DNA of 37,654 bases from Chitinophagaceae bacterium (GCA_025449935.1 JANWIJ010000049.1:1-37654); one strand, 5' to 3'; counted from the first letter of the stretch, positions 18,221-26,856 are shown. Translations and numbers: made by a program. Notes: generated by a model not told the origin, from the sequence alone.

Positions 18221-18574
18221 TTATACGGCGAAACTCTCACCGCAGCCGCAGGTGCGGCTGGCATTGGGATTACTGAAGTAAAATCCCTTGCCATTTAATC
18301 CATCAGAAAAATCCAGTGTCGTGTTTACCAGGTAGAGAAAACTCTTTAAATCGGTCACCACCTTTATTCCATTGTCCTCAAACACCTGGTCCATTGGTTT
18401 TGCCTCGTTATCAAAATCCAATTTGTAACTCAATCCTGAACAGCCGCCGCCAACGACCCCCACCCGTACAAAATAGGATGGGTCGTTCTGCACACCGGCA
18501 TCTTTCATCAATTGATGGATTTTTGCCCTGGCCCTATCGCTTATATAAATTGCGTTAGCTAATTCGACACTCAT
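18221..18574 (-). CDS. iscA: Iron-sulfur cluster assembly protein of the HesB/IscA family
   Basis: A 117-residue A-type carrier that receives or delivers Fe-S clusters. The three conserved cysteines are Cys45 in GGGCSGLSY and Cys109 and Cys111 in the C-terminal CGCGESF. It follows iscU after 79 bases on the same strand, completing an iscS-iscU-iscA order. No hscA, hscB, fdx or iscR is seen beside it. It could equally be named SufA or ErpA by sequence alone; the neighbourhood supports IscA. Confidence 0.92.
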   Translation of the reverse strand: MSVELANAIYISDRARAKIHQLMKDAGVQNDPSYFVRVGVVGGGCSGLSYKLDFDNEAKPMDQVFEDNGIKVVTDLKSFLYLVNTTLDFSDGLNGKGFYFSNPNASRTCGCGESFAV

Positions 18575-18653
18575 ATTTTTAAGCCGGTAGTTAGTGGGAA
18601 ATGTCGGGTGGGGTTTGCCCAGCTTGCTACTTGTTATTTCCCCATTTACTTAA

Positions 18654-19073
18654 TTAATGAACCACACTTTCATCAAACTTCAGGGCAGGCAAACCATTTT
18701 TTACCCGGTAATCATTCACGGCTGCTTTGATGGCATCTTCGGCCAGTACTGAGCAGTGGATTTTTACAGGAGGCAGGTTCAGCTCTTCCACGATCGTCAT
18801 ATTGTCAATCGTCATGGCTTCATCAACGGACTTACCTTTCAGCCATTCCGTCGCCAGGGATGAAGAAGCGATAGCGGAACCACAACCAAAGGTTTTGAAT
18901 TTGGCATCTTTAATAACGCCGGTTGTTTCATCCACTTCAATCTGGAGACGCATCACGTCGCCGCACTCCGGAGCACCCACCAGGCCTGTGCCCACATTTG
19001 ATTTAGTTTTATCCAGTGTTCCTACATTTTTTGGATTCTGGTAGTGGTCGATCACTTTTTCTGAATATGACAT
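18654..19073 (-). CDS. iscU: Iron-sulfur cluster scaffold protein IscU
   Basis: A 139-residue scaffold on which Fe-S clusters are built from sulfur supplied by IscS. Cluster ligands are Cys37 and Asp39 in PECGDVM, Cys64 in FGCGSAI and Cys107 in IHCSVLAEDA. The HscA-recognition motif LPPVK is at residues 100-104. Length and spacing match the classical IscU group rather than SufU. It lies between iscS and iscA on the reverse strand. Confidence 0.96.
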   Translation of the reverse strand: MSYSEKVIDHYQNPKNVGTLDKTKSNVGTGLVGAPECGDVMRLQIEVDETTGVIKDAKFKTFGCGSAIASSSLATEWLKGKSVDEAMTIDNMTIVEELNLPPVKIHCSVLAEDAIKAAVNDYRVKNGLPALKFDESVVH

Positions 19074-19195
19074 GGTACAAAATTTAAAAATTAGATAATA
19101 GGAAATGTGAACATCATACTTTATTGATCACAACTCCTGTTTTAAGCGCTTTACCTGGCATGCAATTTCAACAGTTGCACATCCGCACATTCACT

Positions 19196-20413
19196 TTAAT
19201 GATGAGCCCATTCAATGCTGTTCATATCAATTCCTTCCTTGTACATTTCCCACAGCGGACTCATATCCCTCAGCTTATTTACCGTTTTGGTTACCTGTTC
19301 AATGGTATAATCGATCTGGTCTTCTGTTGTAAACCTGCCCAGTCCAAAACGAAGCGAACTGTGTGCCAGGTCATCTCCCAGGCCCAGCGCCTTTAACACA
19401 TAGGACGGTTCCAGGGAGGCAGACGTACAGGCCGAACCTGACGAAACCGCAATGTTTTTATTGAAACCCATCATCAATCCTTCCCCTTCCACGTATTTGA
19501 AGGAGATATTTGTTACATGCGGAAGTTTATGTTCTTTATCCCCGTTCAGGTAAGATTCTTCCACTTTCAGTAATTCAGTTTGCAGCTTATCTCTCAGCTT
19601 GCTGATCCTCTTCGTTTCTTCCTCCATTTCATTCAGGCAAATTTCGCAGGCTTTACCAAATCCGACGATGCCGGGTACATTTAAGGTACCGCTCCTCATT
19701 CCTCTTTCATGGCCACCCCCGTCAATTTGCGCGGTCACTTTAACCCGTGGATTCTTACGACGGACATATAAAGCACCAACACCTTTAGGTCCATACATTT
19801 TATGGGCCGTAAAAGCCATCAGGTCAATCCCGTCTTTATTTACATCCACCGGTATTTTACCAACCGCCTGAACGGCGTCAGTAAAAACAAGTACACCATG
19901 CTTTTTGGCAATGGCACTTATTTCTTTCATTGGCATGACAGTACCAATTTCATTATTCGCATACATGATGGCGATAAGAATCGTCGTGGGTTTAATAGCG
20001 GCTTCAAGTTCATTAAGATCGATCAGCCCGTTATCTTTTACTTTGAGGTAGGTCACCTCTCCCCCTTCTTTTTCAATATGCTTACAGGTATCCAGCACCG
20101 CTTTGTGCTCAATATTACAGGTAATGATATGGTTGCCTTTACTCGCATACATTTCGAAAACACCTTTTATCGCCAGGTTATCGGCTTCCGTAGCCCCGGA
20201 AGTGAAGATGATTTCTTTGGGATCTGCCCCAATCAGTTTTGCCACCTGCTCACGTGCATAGTCAACTGCTTCTTCCGCCTGCCATCCAAACGGGTGGTTC
20301 CGGCTGGCCGCATTTCCGAAATTGTTCGTAAAATAGGGAACCATGGCATCCACCACCCTTGGATCACAGGGGGTAGTGGCATTATGATCAAGGTAAATGG
20401 GAAAATTCAACAT
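19196..20413 (-). CDS. iscS: Cysteine desulfurase IscS
   Basis: A PLP enzyme converting L-cysteine to alanine and passing persulfide sulfur to IscU. From the ATG at 20411-20413 it has about 405 residues, the usual IscS length, starting [16 protein letters not shown] longer frame from a TTG at 20449 would run through the promoter and is rejected. The PLP lysine lies in [12 protein letters not shown], and the catalytic cysteine in the loop [14 protein letters not shown], the group I desulfurase form. The C-terminus ([13 protein letters not shown]) matches the IscU-binding tail of IscS. It is the first gene of the isc run. Confidence 0.96.
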   Translation of the reverse strand: MLNFPIYLDHNATTPCDPRVVDAMVPYFTNNFGNAASRNHPFGWQAEEAVDYAREQVAKLIGADPKEIIFTSGATEADNLAIKGVFEMYASKGNHIITCNIEHKAVLDTCKHIEKEGGEVTYLKVKDNGLIDLNELEAAIKPTTILIAIMYANNEIGTVMPMKEISAIAKKHGVLVFTDAVQAVGKIPVDVNKDGIDLMAFTAHKMYGPKGVGALYVRRKNPRVKVTAQIDGGGHERGMRSGTLNVPGIVGFGKACEICLNEMEEETKRISKLRDKLQTELLKVEESYLNGDKEHKLPHVTNISFKYVEGEGLMMGFNKNIAVSSGSACTSASLEPSYVLKALGLGDDLAHSSLRFGLGRFTTEDQIDYTIEQVTKTVNKLRDMSPLWEMYKEGIDMNSIEWAHH

Positions 20414-20446
20414 AAAATGTACTAATGGTTTTGTTTCAATTAAACA

Positions 20447-20454
20447 CAAAATTA
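20447..20454 (-). promoter_or_regulatory. Bacteroidota -7 promoter element upstream of iscS
   Basis: The reverse strand reads TAATTTTG, an exact TAnnTTTG match, 33 bases before the iscS ATG. Its position supports the ATG at 20413 as the true start. Confidence 0.5.
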
Positions 20455-20542
20455 GCTTAAATGGTTCTAACTGAAAGGGGTAATTTCGGTTTGCCGGCCG
20501 ATTTTACTGAAATCGAAACCCCCGCTACTCAATTCTTTATTT

Positions 20543-20944
20543 ATGCAAAAAATTGAACATATCGGAATCGCCGTAAAAAGCCTCACCCATTCAGTTCCTT
20601 TGTTTGAGCAGCTGCTTAACAGCCTATGTTACAAGACCGAACTCGTTGAGGGTGAAAAAGTCAATACGGCCTTTTTCAAAGCCGGTGAGACCAAAATAGA
20701 GCTGCTGGAAAGTACGGACGCTGAGGGTGTTATTGCCCGTTTCATTGAAAAAAAAGGGGAGGGCATCCATCATATTGCCTTCGAAGTTACCGATATGGAG
20801 ACAGAGGTGAAAAGGTTGAAAAAAGAGGGTTTTTTGGTGCTGAATGAAGTCCCTAAACCTGGGGCAGATAACAAAATGGTTTGTTTCCTGCATCCAAAAA
20901 CAACGAATGGAATCTTAATTGAACTATGCGTGGAAAAGAAATAG
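20543..20944 (+). CDS. mce: Methylmalonyl-CoA epimerase
   Basis: A 133-residue protein of the vicinal oxygen chelate fold that interconverts (2R)- and (2S)-methylmalonyl-CoA, needed between propionyl-CoA carboxylase or succinyl-CoA and the B12 mutase. Metal-ligand positions are visible: His6 in IEHIGIAV, His in GEGIHHIAFEV, and Glu in ILIELCVEK near the C-terminus. The length is standard. It stands alone, divergent from iscS and convergent with rnc. With the B12-binding subunit at 745-1152 it indicates an active methylmalonyl-CoA route in the organism, although the genes are 19 kb apart. Confidence 0.94.
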   Translation: MQKIEHIGIAVKSLTHSVPLFEQLLNSLCYKTELVEGEKVNTAFFKAGETKIELLESTDAEGVIARFIEKKGEGIHHIAFEVTDMETEVKRLKKEGFLVLNEVPKPGADNKMVCFLHPKTTNGILIELCVEKK

Positions 20945-20973
20945 CAGGCGGCCAGTTTATTGCGGGATGTTTC

Positions 20974-21720
20974 TTATGCTTCCTCTCCGATTGAATCAGC
21001 ATTGATGATCCCGAGTTTTTCTACAGCCACCTGGGCGGCTATCTGCGAAGCGTCTTTCTTATTAAAAGCTTTCCCTTCTGCGATATTTTTTCCATCCAGT
21101 ACGGCCGCGACCGTAAATAACCGGCGGCCATTTTCCAACTTTTCATTCAGGGTTTCAAATTCAAGCACTTTGCCGTTTTTGTTCGCCCAGCCATATAGTT
21201 TATTCTTGTGATTTATTTCAAGCAGTTCCAGGTCATCCATAAACATATGGGGAAGTATGATATAATCCAGTACCCATTTACTCGTTTTTTTATACCCGTG
21301 ATCAAGGTAGATTGCACCAACCAGCGCTTCGAGGGTGTTTCCAAATATCTGGCTCACTTTCAGGGAACCATCCAGTTTATTGTACAGCGTAATCTTTTTC
21401 AGACCCATCCTCACGGCAATCTCGTTCAATTGCTGGCGGTTAACCATCTTGCTGCGCATCTCCGTCAAAAATCCTTCTTCCTTGTAAGGATAACGTTTGA
21501 AAAGATAATCAGCAATCAGGGCACTTAATACGGCATCGCCCAGGTATTCGAGCCGTTCATTGTTTTCATCGGCCCCTTCCCGGACCGACCGGTGGGTGAG
21601 TGCTGTTTTGTATAATGAAATATTTCCCGGCTTAAAACCAAGAATGTTTTTAAGCTCTTTCTTAAAAGAGGATCCGGAATGTTTATTAAAAAAAATCTTC
21701 AGGAAATCCACGGTAATCAA
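20974..21720 (-). CDS. rnc: Ribonuclease III
   Basis: A 248-residue double-strand-specific endoribonuclease that processes rRNA and other structured RNAs. The catalytic signature NERLEYLGDAVL lies at residues 54-65 (Glu55, Glu58, Asp62), and the second acidic site is NTLEALVGAIYLD with Glu131. At the position equivalent to E. coli Asp114 there is Asn128; the essential Glu117 equivalent is kept. A double-stranded RNA-binding domain follows from about residue 173 (NHKNKLYGWAN through KDASQIAAQVAVEKL). It starts 19 bases after the fabF stop, in the conserved acpP-fabF-rnc order. Confidence 0.95.
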   Translation of the reverse strand: MITVDFLKIFFNKHSGSSFKKELKNILGFKPGNISLYKTALTHRSVREGADENNERLEYLGDAVLSALIADYLFKRYPYKEEGFLTEMRSKMVNRQQLNEIAVRMGLKKITLYNKLDGSLKVSQIFGNTLEALVGAIYLDHGYKKTSKWVLDYIILPHMFMDDLELLEINHKNKLYGWANKNGKVLEFETLNEKLENGRRLFTVAAVLDGKNIAEGKAFNKKDASQIAAQVAVEKLGIINADSIGEEA

Positions 21721-21739
21721 GCTACGAAAAAATTTTCAA

Positions 21740-22993
21740 TCAGGTTTTATACTTTTTTACAATGACACAGGCATTGTGTCCGCCAAAGCCAAACGTATTG
21801 CTGAGTGCTGCCCGCACCTTCCGGGGCTGTGCTTTGTTAAAGGTGAAATTTAACCGGGGGTCCAGTTCAGGATCATCTGTAAAATGATTGATCGTAGGGG
21901 GCACTATATCATGAACAACGGCCTGGATGCTGGCGATTGCTTCAATAACACCGGCGGCACCGAGGCAATGGCCGGTCATTGATTTTGTAGCGCTAACGTT
22001 CAGTTGGTAGGCATGCTCCCCAAAAACGGCTGTAATCGCTTTTACCTCGGCACCATCCCCGATGGGGGTTGAGGTACCGTGGGTATTGATGTAATCAATT
22101 TCATCGGGCTCCATTCCGGCATCATCCAATGCAACAATCATTACATTTTTCGCCCCTAATCCTTCGGGATGCGGAGCTGTAATATGATGGGCATCCGCGG
22201 TAGCACCGCAACCAGCCACTTCGCAATATATTTTTGCTCCCCTTGCTTTTGCATGCTCCAGTTCTTCCAGCACCAGGATACCGGAAGCCTCTCCCATCAC
22301 AAATCCATCCCGGTCCTTATCATAGGGACGGCTGGCTGTTTTGGGATCATCATTTCTTTCGCTCATGGCTTTCATCGCATTGAATCCGCCTACACCTGCT
22401 TCGCTGATCACTGCCTCACTGCCGCCTGTTAATATAATATCTGATTTTCCCAACCTGATCAGGTTGAATGCATCCATAATAGCATTGGTGCTGCTGGCAC
22501 AGGCACTGACAACTGCAAAATTGGGACCGCGCAAATTATGCCGCATGCTGATCTGGCCGGCGGCAATATCCAGTATCATTTTCGGAATGAAGAAGGGATT
22601 AAAACGGGGTGTACCATCTCCTCTTGCAAAATCGGTGACTTCGTGCTGGAAAGTAATCAAACCGCCGATACCACTGGCAAACACAACACCTACACGGTCC
22701 GGGTTGATGTTTTCTTTATTCAGGCCGGCATCGGTCATCGCCTGGTCGCTTACCACCAGGGCAAGCTGGGTAAAGCGGTCTATTTTCCTGGCTTCTTTTT
22801 TATCGAGGAACTGTATAGGATCAAACCCTTTGATCTCACAGGCAAACCGGGTACGGAATTTAGACGCATCAAACAACGTGATCATATCAGCGCCGGACAC
22901 GCCATTAATCAGCCCGTTCCAATAATCCACGACATTATTACCCAACGGAGTAAGAGCGCCCATGCCTGTAACAACAACTCTTTTTAATTCCAT
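21740..22993 (-). CDS. fabF: 3-oxoacyl-[acyl-carrier-protein] synthase II
   Basis: A 417-residue condensing enzyme that elongates acyl-ACP with malonyl-ACP in type II fatty-acid synthesis. The Cys-His-His active site is complete: Cys165 in VSACASSTN, His305 in NTHGTSTPIGD and His342 in SMTGHCLGAAG. The length equals typical FabF. Its carrier protein gene acpP lies immediately upstream on the same strand, separated by a 144-base spacer with a terminator and two palindromes. rnc follows 19 bases downstream. Confidence 0.97.
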   Translation of the reverse strand: MELKRVVVTGMGALTPLGNNVVDYWNGLINGVSGADMITLFDASKFRTRFACEIKGFDPIQFLDKKEARKIDRFTQLALVVSDQAMTDAGLNKENINPDRVGVVFASGIGGLITFQHEVTDFARGDGTPRFNPFFIPKMILDIAAGQISMRHNLRGPNFAVVSACASSTNAIMDAFNLIRLGKSDIILTGGSEAVISEAGVGGFNAMKAMSERNDDPKTASRPYDKDRDGFVMGEASGILVLEELEHAKARGAKIYCEVAGCGATADAHHITAPHPEGLGAKNVMIVALDDAGMEPDEIDYINTHGTSTPIGDGAEVKAITAVFGEHAYQLNVSATKSMTGHCLGAAGVIEAIASIQAVVHDIVPPTINHFTDDPELDPRLNFTFNKAQPRKVRAALSNTFGFGGHNACVIVKKYKT

Positions 22994-23027
22994 ATAGCGG
23001 GAAGATACTTCAGTTTATTCAAAAGAT

Positions 23028-23068
23028 AAAAAACCGCCTTCGCTGTAATTAGAACAGACAGAAGGCGG
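23028..23068 (-). terminator. Rho-independent terminator between acpP and fabF
   Basis: On the reverse strand CCGCCTTC (23061-23068) pairs with GAAGGCGG (23034-23041), with an inner TGT/ACA pairing, and is followed by six Ts. It lies after acpP and before fabF, so it should reduce read-through and raise acpP mRNA over fabF mRNA. Confidence 0.85.
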
Positions 23069-23083
23069 AGTTAATTTATTCCC

Positions 23084-23101
23084 TGCCTGCCACGGCAGGC
23101 A
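23084..23101. repeat. Palindromic element, 8-base arms
   Basis: TGCCTGCC and GGCAGGCA form a perfect inverted repeat around a 2-base centre. It resembles the short GC-rich REP-like palindromes scattered in Bacteroidota intergenic DNA, though I see only one copy here. Confidence 0.6.
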
Positions 23102-23105
23102 TGCT

Positions 23106-23129
23106 GTTATCTGTCCGGGGACAGGTAAC
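23106..23129. repeat. Second palindrome just after the acpP stop
   Basis: Arms GTTA-n-CTGTCC and GGACAG-n-TAAC pair over 24 bases with one imperfect pair and a 2-base centre. It begins 9 bases past the acpP stop codon (reverse strand) and 5 bases from the neighbouring palindrome at 23084-23101. Confidence 0.6.
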
Positions 23130-23137
23130 GTAGTAGA

Positions 23138-23374
23138 TTACTTAGCGTGCTCTTCCAGGTACGTAACAGCCTGGCCAACTGTAGTGATGGTTTCAGCCTG
23201 TTCGTCGGGGATGGAGATATTGAATTCTTTTTCGAATTCCATAATTAGTTCAACAGTATCTAATGAGTCGGCGCCGAGGTCATTGGTAAAAGATGCTTCA
23301 CCGGTAACCTCTGCTTCGTCAACACCCAGTTTGTCAACGATAATCTTTTTAACTCTTGATGCGATGTCTGACAT
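23138..23374 (-). CDS. acpP: Acyl carrier protein
   Basis: A 78-residue acidic helical protein that carries growing acyl chains on a phosphopantetheine arm. The attachment site is Ser37 in the motif [11 protein letters not shown]. Size and sequence match primary-metabolism AcpP. It is the first gene of the acpP-fabF-rnc cluster, with its own TATTTTTG promoter element at 23401-23408 and a terminator after it, in keeping with the need for abundant carrier protein. Confidence 0.97.
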   Translation of the reverse strand: MSDIASRVKKIIVDKLGVDEAEVTGEASFTNDLGADSLDTVELIMEFEKEFNISIPDEQAETITTVGQAVTYLEEHAK

Positions 23375-23400
23375 GTTCTTAAAGTTTTGTTTATTGGGTG

Positions 23401-23408
23401 CAAAAATA
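23401..23408 (-). promoter_or_regulatory. Bacteroidota -7 promoter element upstream of acpP
   Basis: The reverse strand reads TATTTTTG, an exact TAnnTTTG match, 26 bases before the acpP ATG. Confidence 0.5.
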
Positions 23409-23588
23409 TACTTTTTGAATTAATCAGCGCCGGAAAGGTGGTTTTTTCCGCTTTTCATCCAATAAGCTGAGAACGAGGGAATAGCAATGACCTGAATTTG
23501 CGGGCGGAGTGAAATTAATGCCCGTAAACGGTTGGCGATATTATAAGTTCTTTGTATTTTGAAGCTCTCTCTATTAATACTCTTAGTA

Positions 23589-24017
23589 ATGGCGCTGAAA
23601 ATTATCGATCATGGTAGTTTCGAATACAAACAAATGGTGAAACTCCGGGAAGATATTTTGCGCAAACCGCTTGGACTCAGCATATCTCCGGGTGAGCTCG
23701 AACTGGAAAAGGAGAACATGCTGATCGGGGCATTCGAAGATGAAGACATGTTAGGTTGCTGTATGCTGGTGGAAAAGGATACTTCATCTGTTCGCTTAAG
23801 GCAAATGGCTGTTTTGAATGATCTGCAGGGTAAAGGCATTGGAAGAGCCCTGATGAATTTTGCCGAAAACCTTGCCCGGGACAGGGGCTATGCTGTTATT
23901 TTCATGCATGCCCGGAAGAATGTGGTGGGTTTTTATGAAAAGATGGGCTATGTTGTCGCCGGTGATGAATTTACTGAGATAACGATACCACACTTCCTGA
24001 TGGAAAAAAAGTTATAA
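23589..24017 (+). CDS. GNAT family N-acetyltransferase
   Basis: A 142-residue protein from the ATG at 23589; a TTG 30 bases upstream would add a leader unlike the family. The acetyl-CoA-binding motif A is LRQMAVLNDLQGKGIGRAL, with the pyrophosphate loop QGKGIG, and the C-terminal motif B region is NVVGFYEKMGYVVAG. Substrate is not predictable; it resembles the ElaA/PhnO-like small acetyltransferases found widely in bacteria. It is a single gene, converging on the YcxB-like gene with 14 bases between stops. Confidence 0.88.
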   Translation: MALKIIDHGSFEYKQMVKLREDILRKPLGLSISPGELELEKENMLIGAFEDEDMLGCCMLVEKDTSSVRLRQMAVLNDLQGKGIGRALMNFAENLARDRGYAVIFMHARKNVVGFYEKMGYVVAGDEFTEITIPHFLMEKKL

Positions 24018-24031
24018 CCTTCAACCTGTTC

Positions 24032-24514
24032 TTATTTCCCTTTTTTTACTTTCCCTTTAATGAGCTGCCGCAGTTCATATACTTCATCACTGTCTTTACA
24101 TCCACTTTTTGGAACCAGTAAAAAAGACCGGCTGTCAAAATACAGGTGAAAGAAATGAGGGCTTTCCATATATGTTTTTAGTGACCCCCACAACCATGAT
24201 TTAGATCCCCGCTCATGAGCCAGTGTAAACTGGTCTTCTTCAAAGCTCATACTGAAAGTATGTTTGAAGGTAACCGCCCTCCGGTATACCATGCCGGGTA
24301 AAATAAACCAGAAACTGATCATCAATACAATCCACAGGAAAGAACCAACCAAAAAAGCCATAGCGGTTATTTTCCCCAGGAAGTACAACGTAATAGAAGC
24401 AAGCGCAAAAACATTCACCAGTATCAGCATGATGCGGATCTCAGGACGGCTGATAAAATGATACCGGAGTGCCTGTATCACCTGTCTTTTATCATATCCA
24501 AAATAAATGGTCAT
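24032..24514 (-). CDS. YcxB-like membrane protein
   Basis: A 160-residue protein with two adjacent membrane segments (about residues 29-47 and 51-73). These are followed by a soluble domain with the YcxB-type pattern, FSMSFEEDQFTL then SWLWGSLKTYMESPHFFHLY and FLLVPKSG. The function of the family is unknown. It begins 13 bases after the stop of the PhoD-like gene, so the two are probably co-transcribed. The C-terminus is strongly basic (GKVKKGK). Confidence 0.75.
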   Translation of the reverse strand: MTIYFGYDKRQVIQALRYHFISRPEIRIMLILVNVFALASITLYFLGKITAMAFLVGSFLWIVLMISFWFILPGMVYRRAVTFKHTFSMSFEEDQFTLAHERGSKSWLWGSLKTYMESPHFFHLYFDSRSFLLVPKSGCKDSDEVYELRQLIKGKVKKGK

Positions 24515-24527
24515 TCACGTATTGATT

Positions 24528-25868
24528 TTAAGGCGTCTTTAATTCCTTTTCCGAAACGGACCACTCCCCGAGCTTATCTCCCTTTACCCCAAAATATTCT
24601 ACCGTTAATTTTCTTTCTCCTCTTTTGCCACTGAAAGAAAATTTTCCATAATTCTGTTTTTCATCCAGGGCCAGTAACCGGTAGGGGTTGTTATTTTCGG
24701 GAGTTCCAAATTTATGCGTACCGGAAGTTAACGGAGACACGGTAATATCATACAGCGAATAGGTGCCGGGCCTGTCAACTTTTATGATCTCGCTGTGATG
24801 CCGGTCCCCCGTCAGGAATACGACACCATTGATCCGGTATTCTTTCAAAAAATTCATCAGCTCGTCATACTCGGCGGGAAAATCCCACCATTTGTCAAAA
24901 GGAGAAACCGGGTTCAATACCTGGCTGCCAAGGGTAATGATTTTAAATGTTGCTGTGCTGTAGAGAAGTGAATTTTTCAACCATTCCATTTGCTGTTTTC
25001 CCAGCATTCTTTTTTCAGGGTTTGGTTTTCCATCTACCGAATCTTTCATCCGGTCAGCGCTGCGCCACCAGCGGTCATCGGTCATAAAAATATCAGCATC
25101 CCCGTAGTTGATCATGGTATAAATGCCCTGCCCGTTCTCCCCGGAAGAAGGATTACAGAAATATTTATTGAAAATGTTCCGGCTGGCTTCTTTAAGAATA
25201 TAGTTTTTACCGATGTCATTCGGCCCGTAATCATGATCATCCCAAATAGCCAGGTGCGGCATTGATTTCAGGAAATTTTGCAGAATGGGAACGGCCCTGT
25301 CATGACTGGCCCTGTACCATAGTCCCCATTCGCTGTAATAATCCACCTCGCGGGTATACCAGGCATCGCCCAGCCATAACATGAAAGCTGATTTTTCTTT
25401 TGCCATTGCTTCAAAAATGGAAGAATCTTTTCCATAAGGAGTTCCCGGACGGTCAAAGACCGGCTCATTGAAATAGGCGCAGGAACCGGTCAGGAAACTA
25501 AAGTCCGGTACTGGTTTGCGCCATTGCCACAAATCCTTGGTGGTAAATTCTCCGCCATAATTTGTCGCTTTCCCATTGATCCAAATTTTATACTGGTAAG
25601 TTGTATTAAAATCCAGTCCACCGACGGTAAACTGCAGGGGATTGAATTCGTTTCCCAGGATTCCTTTATAGAGGATAGTCCTGGTCTTCAACTCAGCTTT
25701 TTTATTGTATTGCAGGGAAACAGATTTTACTTCCGGCGACACTTCCACCCAGATCCGGGCATCTCTCAGTTCAACCGGGCCAAGCATCGGCCCGGATATA
25801 ACCCGGGGCTGGGCATAGCTGAAGACGGCGGTAAAAAAAATGGTAAGGAGCGAAATACAATTTTTCAT
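24528..25868 (-). CDS. Secreted PhoD-like alkaline phosphatase/phosphodiesterase
   Basis: About 446 residues from the ATG at 25866-25868, with a signal peptide ending near FSYAQ; a GTG 18 bases upstream is less likely. An N-terminal Fn3-like domain (VISGPMLGPVELRDARIWVE) precedes a calcineurin-like metallophosphoesterase domain of the PhoD family. Metal-binding motifs are LTGSCAYFN, LWLGDAWY, IWDDHDYGPND and LTGDRHHSEI. PhoD enzymes act on phosphate mono- or diesters outside the cytoplasm. No Pho-type regulatory site is visible. Confidence 0.9.
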   Translation of the reverse strand: MKNCISLLTIFFTAVFSYAQPRVISGPMLGPVELRDARIWVEVSPEVKSVSLQYNKKAELKTRTILYKGILGNEFNPLQFTVGGLDFNTTYQYKIWINGKATNYGGEFTTKDLWQWRKPVPDFSFLTGSCAYFNEPVFDRPGTPYGKDSSIFEAMAKEKSAFMLWLGDAWYTREVDYYSEWGLWYRASHDRAVPILQNFLKSMPHLAIWDDHDYGPNDIGKNYILKEASRNIFNKYFCNPSSGENGQGIYTMINYGDADIFMTDDRWWRSADRMKDSVDGKPNPEKRMLGKQQMEWLKNSLLYSTATFKIITLGSQVLNPVSPFDKWWDFPAEYDELMNFLKEYRINGVVFLTGDRHHSEIIKVDRPGTYSLYDITVSPLTSGTHKFGTPENNNPYRLLALDEKQNYGKFSFSGKRGERKLTVEYFGVKGDKLGEWSVSEKELKTP

Positions 25869-25920
25869 TGCAACTATTTTGGACACACAAGGTAAGCCAG
25901 AAATGAAAGTGATGGGAATG

Positions 25921-25953
25921 AAAAAACCGGTTTTACTTTCGTAAATCCGGTTT
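25921..25953 (-). terminator. Rho-independent terminator after the collagen-like gene
   Basis: On the reverse strand AAACCGG and CCGGTTT (25924-25930 and 25947-25953) pair, extended inward by TTTAC/GTAAA around a 4-base loop, and are followed by Ts. It lies 25 bases past the stop at 25978. Confidence 0.85.
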
Positions 25954-25977
25954 CATCTCAGATAGCAAATATTTTAA

Positions 25978-26658
25978 TTAACGTGGAACTTTCAGGAGTG
26001 CACAAACCCTTTCATAAGGCATCGCTTTCAATTGTTCGGCCGTATAACCCGTTCCGCCGACACCGTTGCTGCTTCTTCCGGCTACACCACCGGGTATCAG
26101 TATGTACCTGAACTGTGCACCGGCTCCCAAACTTCCAAAAGGAGGTATGGTGGCAGGGCTGTTAACCAAATAGAAATAGAAAATAATTTTATTCAGTGCC
26201 GGACGGTTACCAATCTCCACAAGCTGGGCGGCACTGGTAAACAACGATGGTAATTGTATGGGATTGTTGCCTGATAAGGTCCACCTGTAATAGGTTAAGA
26301 TAACACCCTGGTCCAGGATAGCCTGTGTTAACGAGGGTGCAGCCATGATATATCTCTTTGCATTTCCGGCAGGAACCGAGATGGATGCCATCACAGAATC
26401 TCCCCAGGTACCTTCAGCTGTCCAGGCGGAATAAATCACGTTGGCCGTTCCGGCAGGGCCTTGCGGACCAACAGGGCCAGTAGGGCCTTGCGGACCAGTA
26501 GGACCGGTGGGGCCAGTTGGACCCGTTGCACCATTTCCGCCATTTGGACCTTGTGGTCCGGTTGCACCGGCGGGGCCTTCAGGACCTTCCTTTGTACAGT
26601 TGACAGCTATAAAAGCGATGGCTAATAGTAATAGCGAAAGAGATTTGATCTTCCTCAT
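25978..26658 (-). CDS. Collagen-like repeat lipoprotein
   Basis: A 226-residue protein with an N-terminal hydrophobic segment ending at Cys21 (IAVNC), a plausible though not ideal lipobox. Residues 25-72 are 16 unbroken Gly-X-Y triplets, rich in GPT, GPQ and GPA, which should form a collagen-like triple helix. The C-terminal 150 residues ([13 protein letters not shown] onward) are a separate globular domain that I do not recognise beyond similarity to proteins with the same stalk. The layout suggests a trimeric, surface-anchored stalk with a head domain. It is divergent from the beta-barrel gene at 26857 and has its own terminator. Confidence 0.87.
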   Translation of the reverse strand: MRKIKSLSLLLLAIAFIAVNCTKEGPEGPAGATGPQGPNGGNGATGPTGPTGPTGPQGPTGPVGPQGPAGTANVIYSAWTAEGTWGDSVMASISVPAGNAKRYIMAAPSLTQAILDQGVILTYYRWTLSGNNPIQLPSLFTSAAQLVEIGNRPALNKIIFYFYLVNSPATIPPFGSLGAGAQFRYILIPGGVAGRSSNGVGGTGYTAEQLKAMPYERVCALLKVPR

Positions 26659-26804
26659 AAAGTTTGATTTGGCTGTTAATTAGTTTCGGTTTTAAAAGTA
26701 AAGGGAAAAATCCGCTTCACCAAGAGAACTTAAAGTTAGAGGAAAAATAGGCATTTCATTTGGGCCGCCAAAAAATAATTTTACTCCCGGTTTATGCGAA
26801 AAAC

Positions 26805-26812
26805 TATATTTG
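26805..26812 (+). promoter_or_regulatory. Bacteroidota -7 promoter element for the beta-barrel gene
   Basis: TATATTTG is an exact TAnnTTTG match 44 bases before the ATG at 26857. It lies downstream of the in-frame ATG at 26794 and so argues that the longer version is not translated. Confidence 0.55.
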
Positions 26813-26856
26813 TTACTCATCCCGGCAACCTTTTTTCCGGTAAACAAAACCAGTAT

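Noticed and set aside
19802-20425. A 207-codon forward frame antisense to iscS
   Set aside because: It lies wholly inside the well-supported iscS gene, its translation shows no family features, and it is a by-product of the iscS codon pattern on the opposite strand.
20414-20449. Longer iscS starting at a TTG at 20449
   Set aside because: The extension overlaps the TAATTTTG promoter element, and the ATG at 20413 gives the normal IscS length and N-terminus.
22341-22925. A 194-codon forward frame antisense to fabF
   Set aside because: FabF has its full active site over this region; the antisense product has no recognisable domain or start signal.
26443-26586. Short tandem repeats that might be a CRISPR-like or minisatellite array
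   Set aside because: The repeat unit is 9 bases in phase with codons and encodes the Gly-X-Y triplets of the collagen-like protein; there are no unique spacers.
26794-26856. Longer N-terminus of the beta-barrel protein starting at 26794
   Set aside because: It would precede the signal peptide with unrelated residues and spans an exact TATATTTG promoter element, so the ATG at 26857 is preferred.
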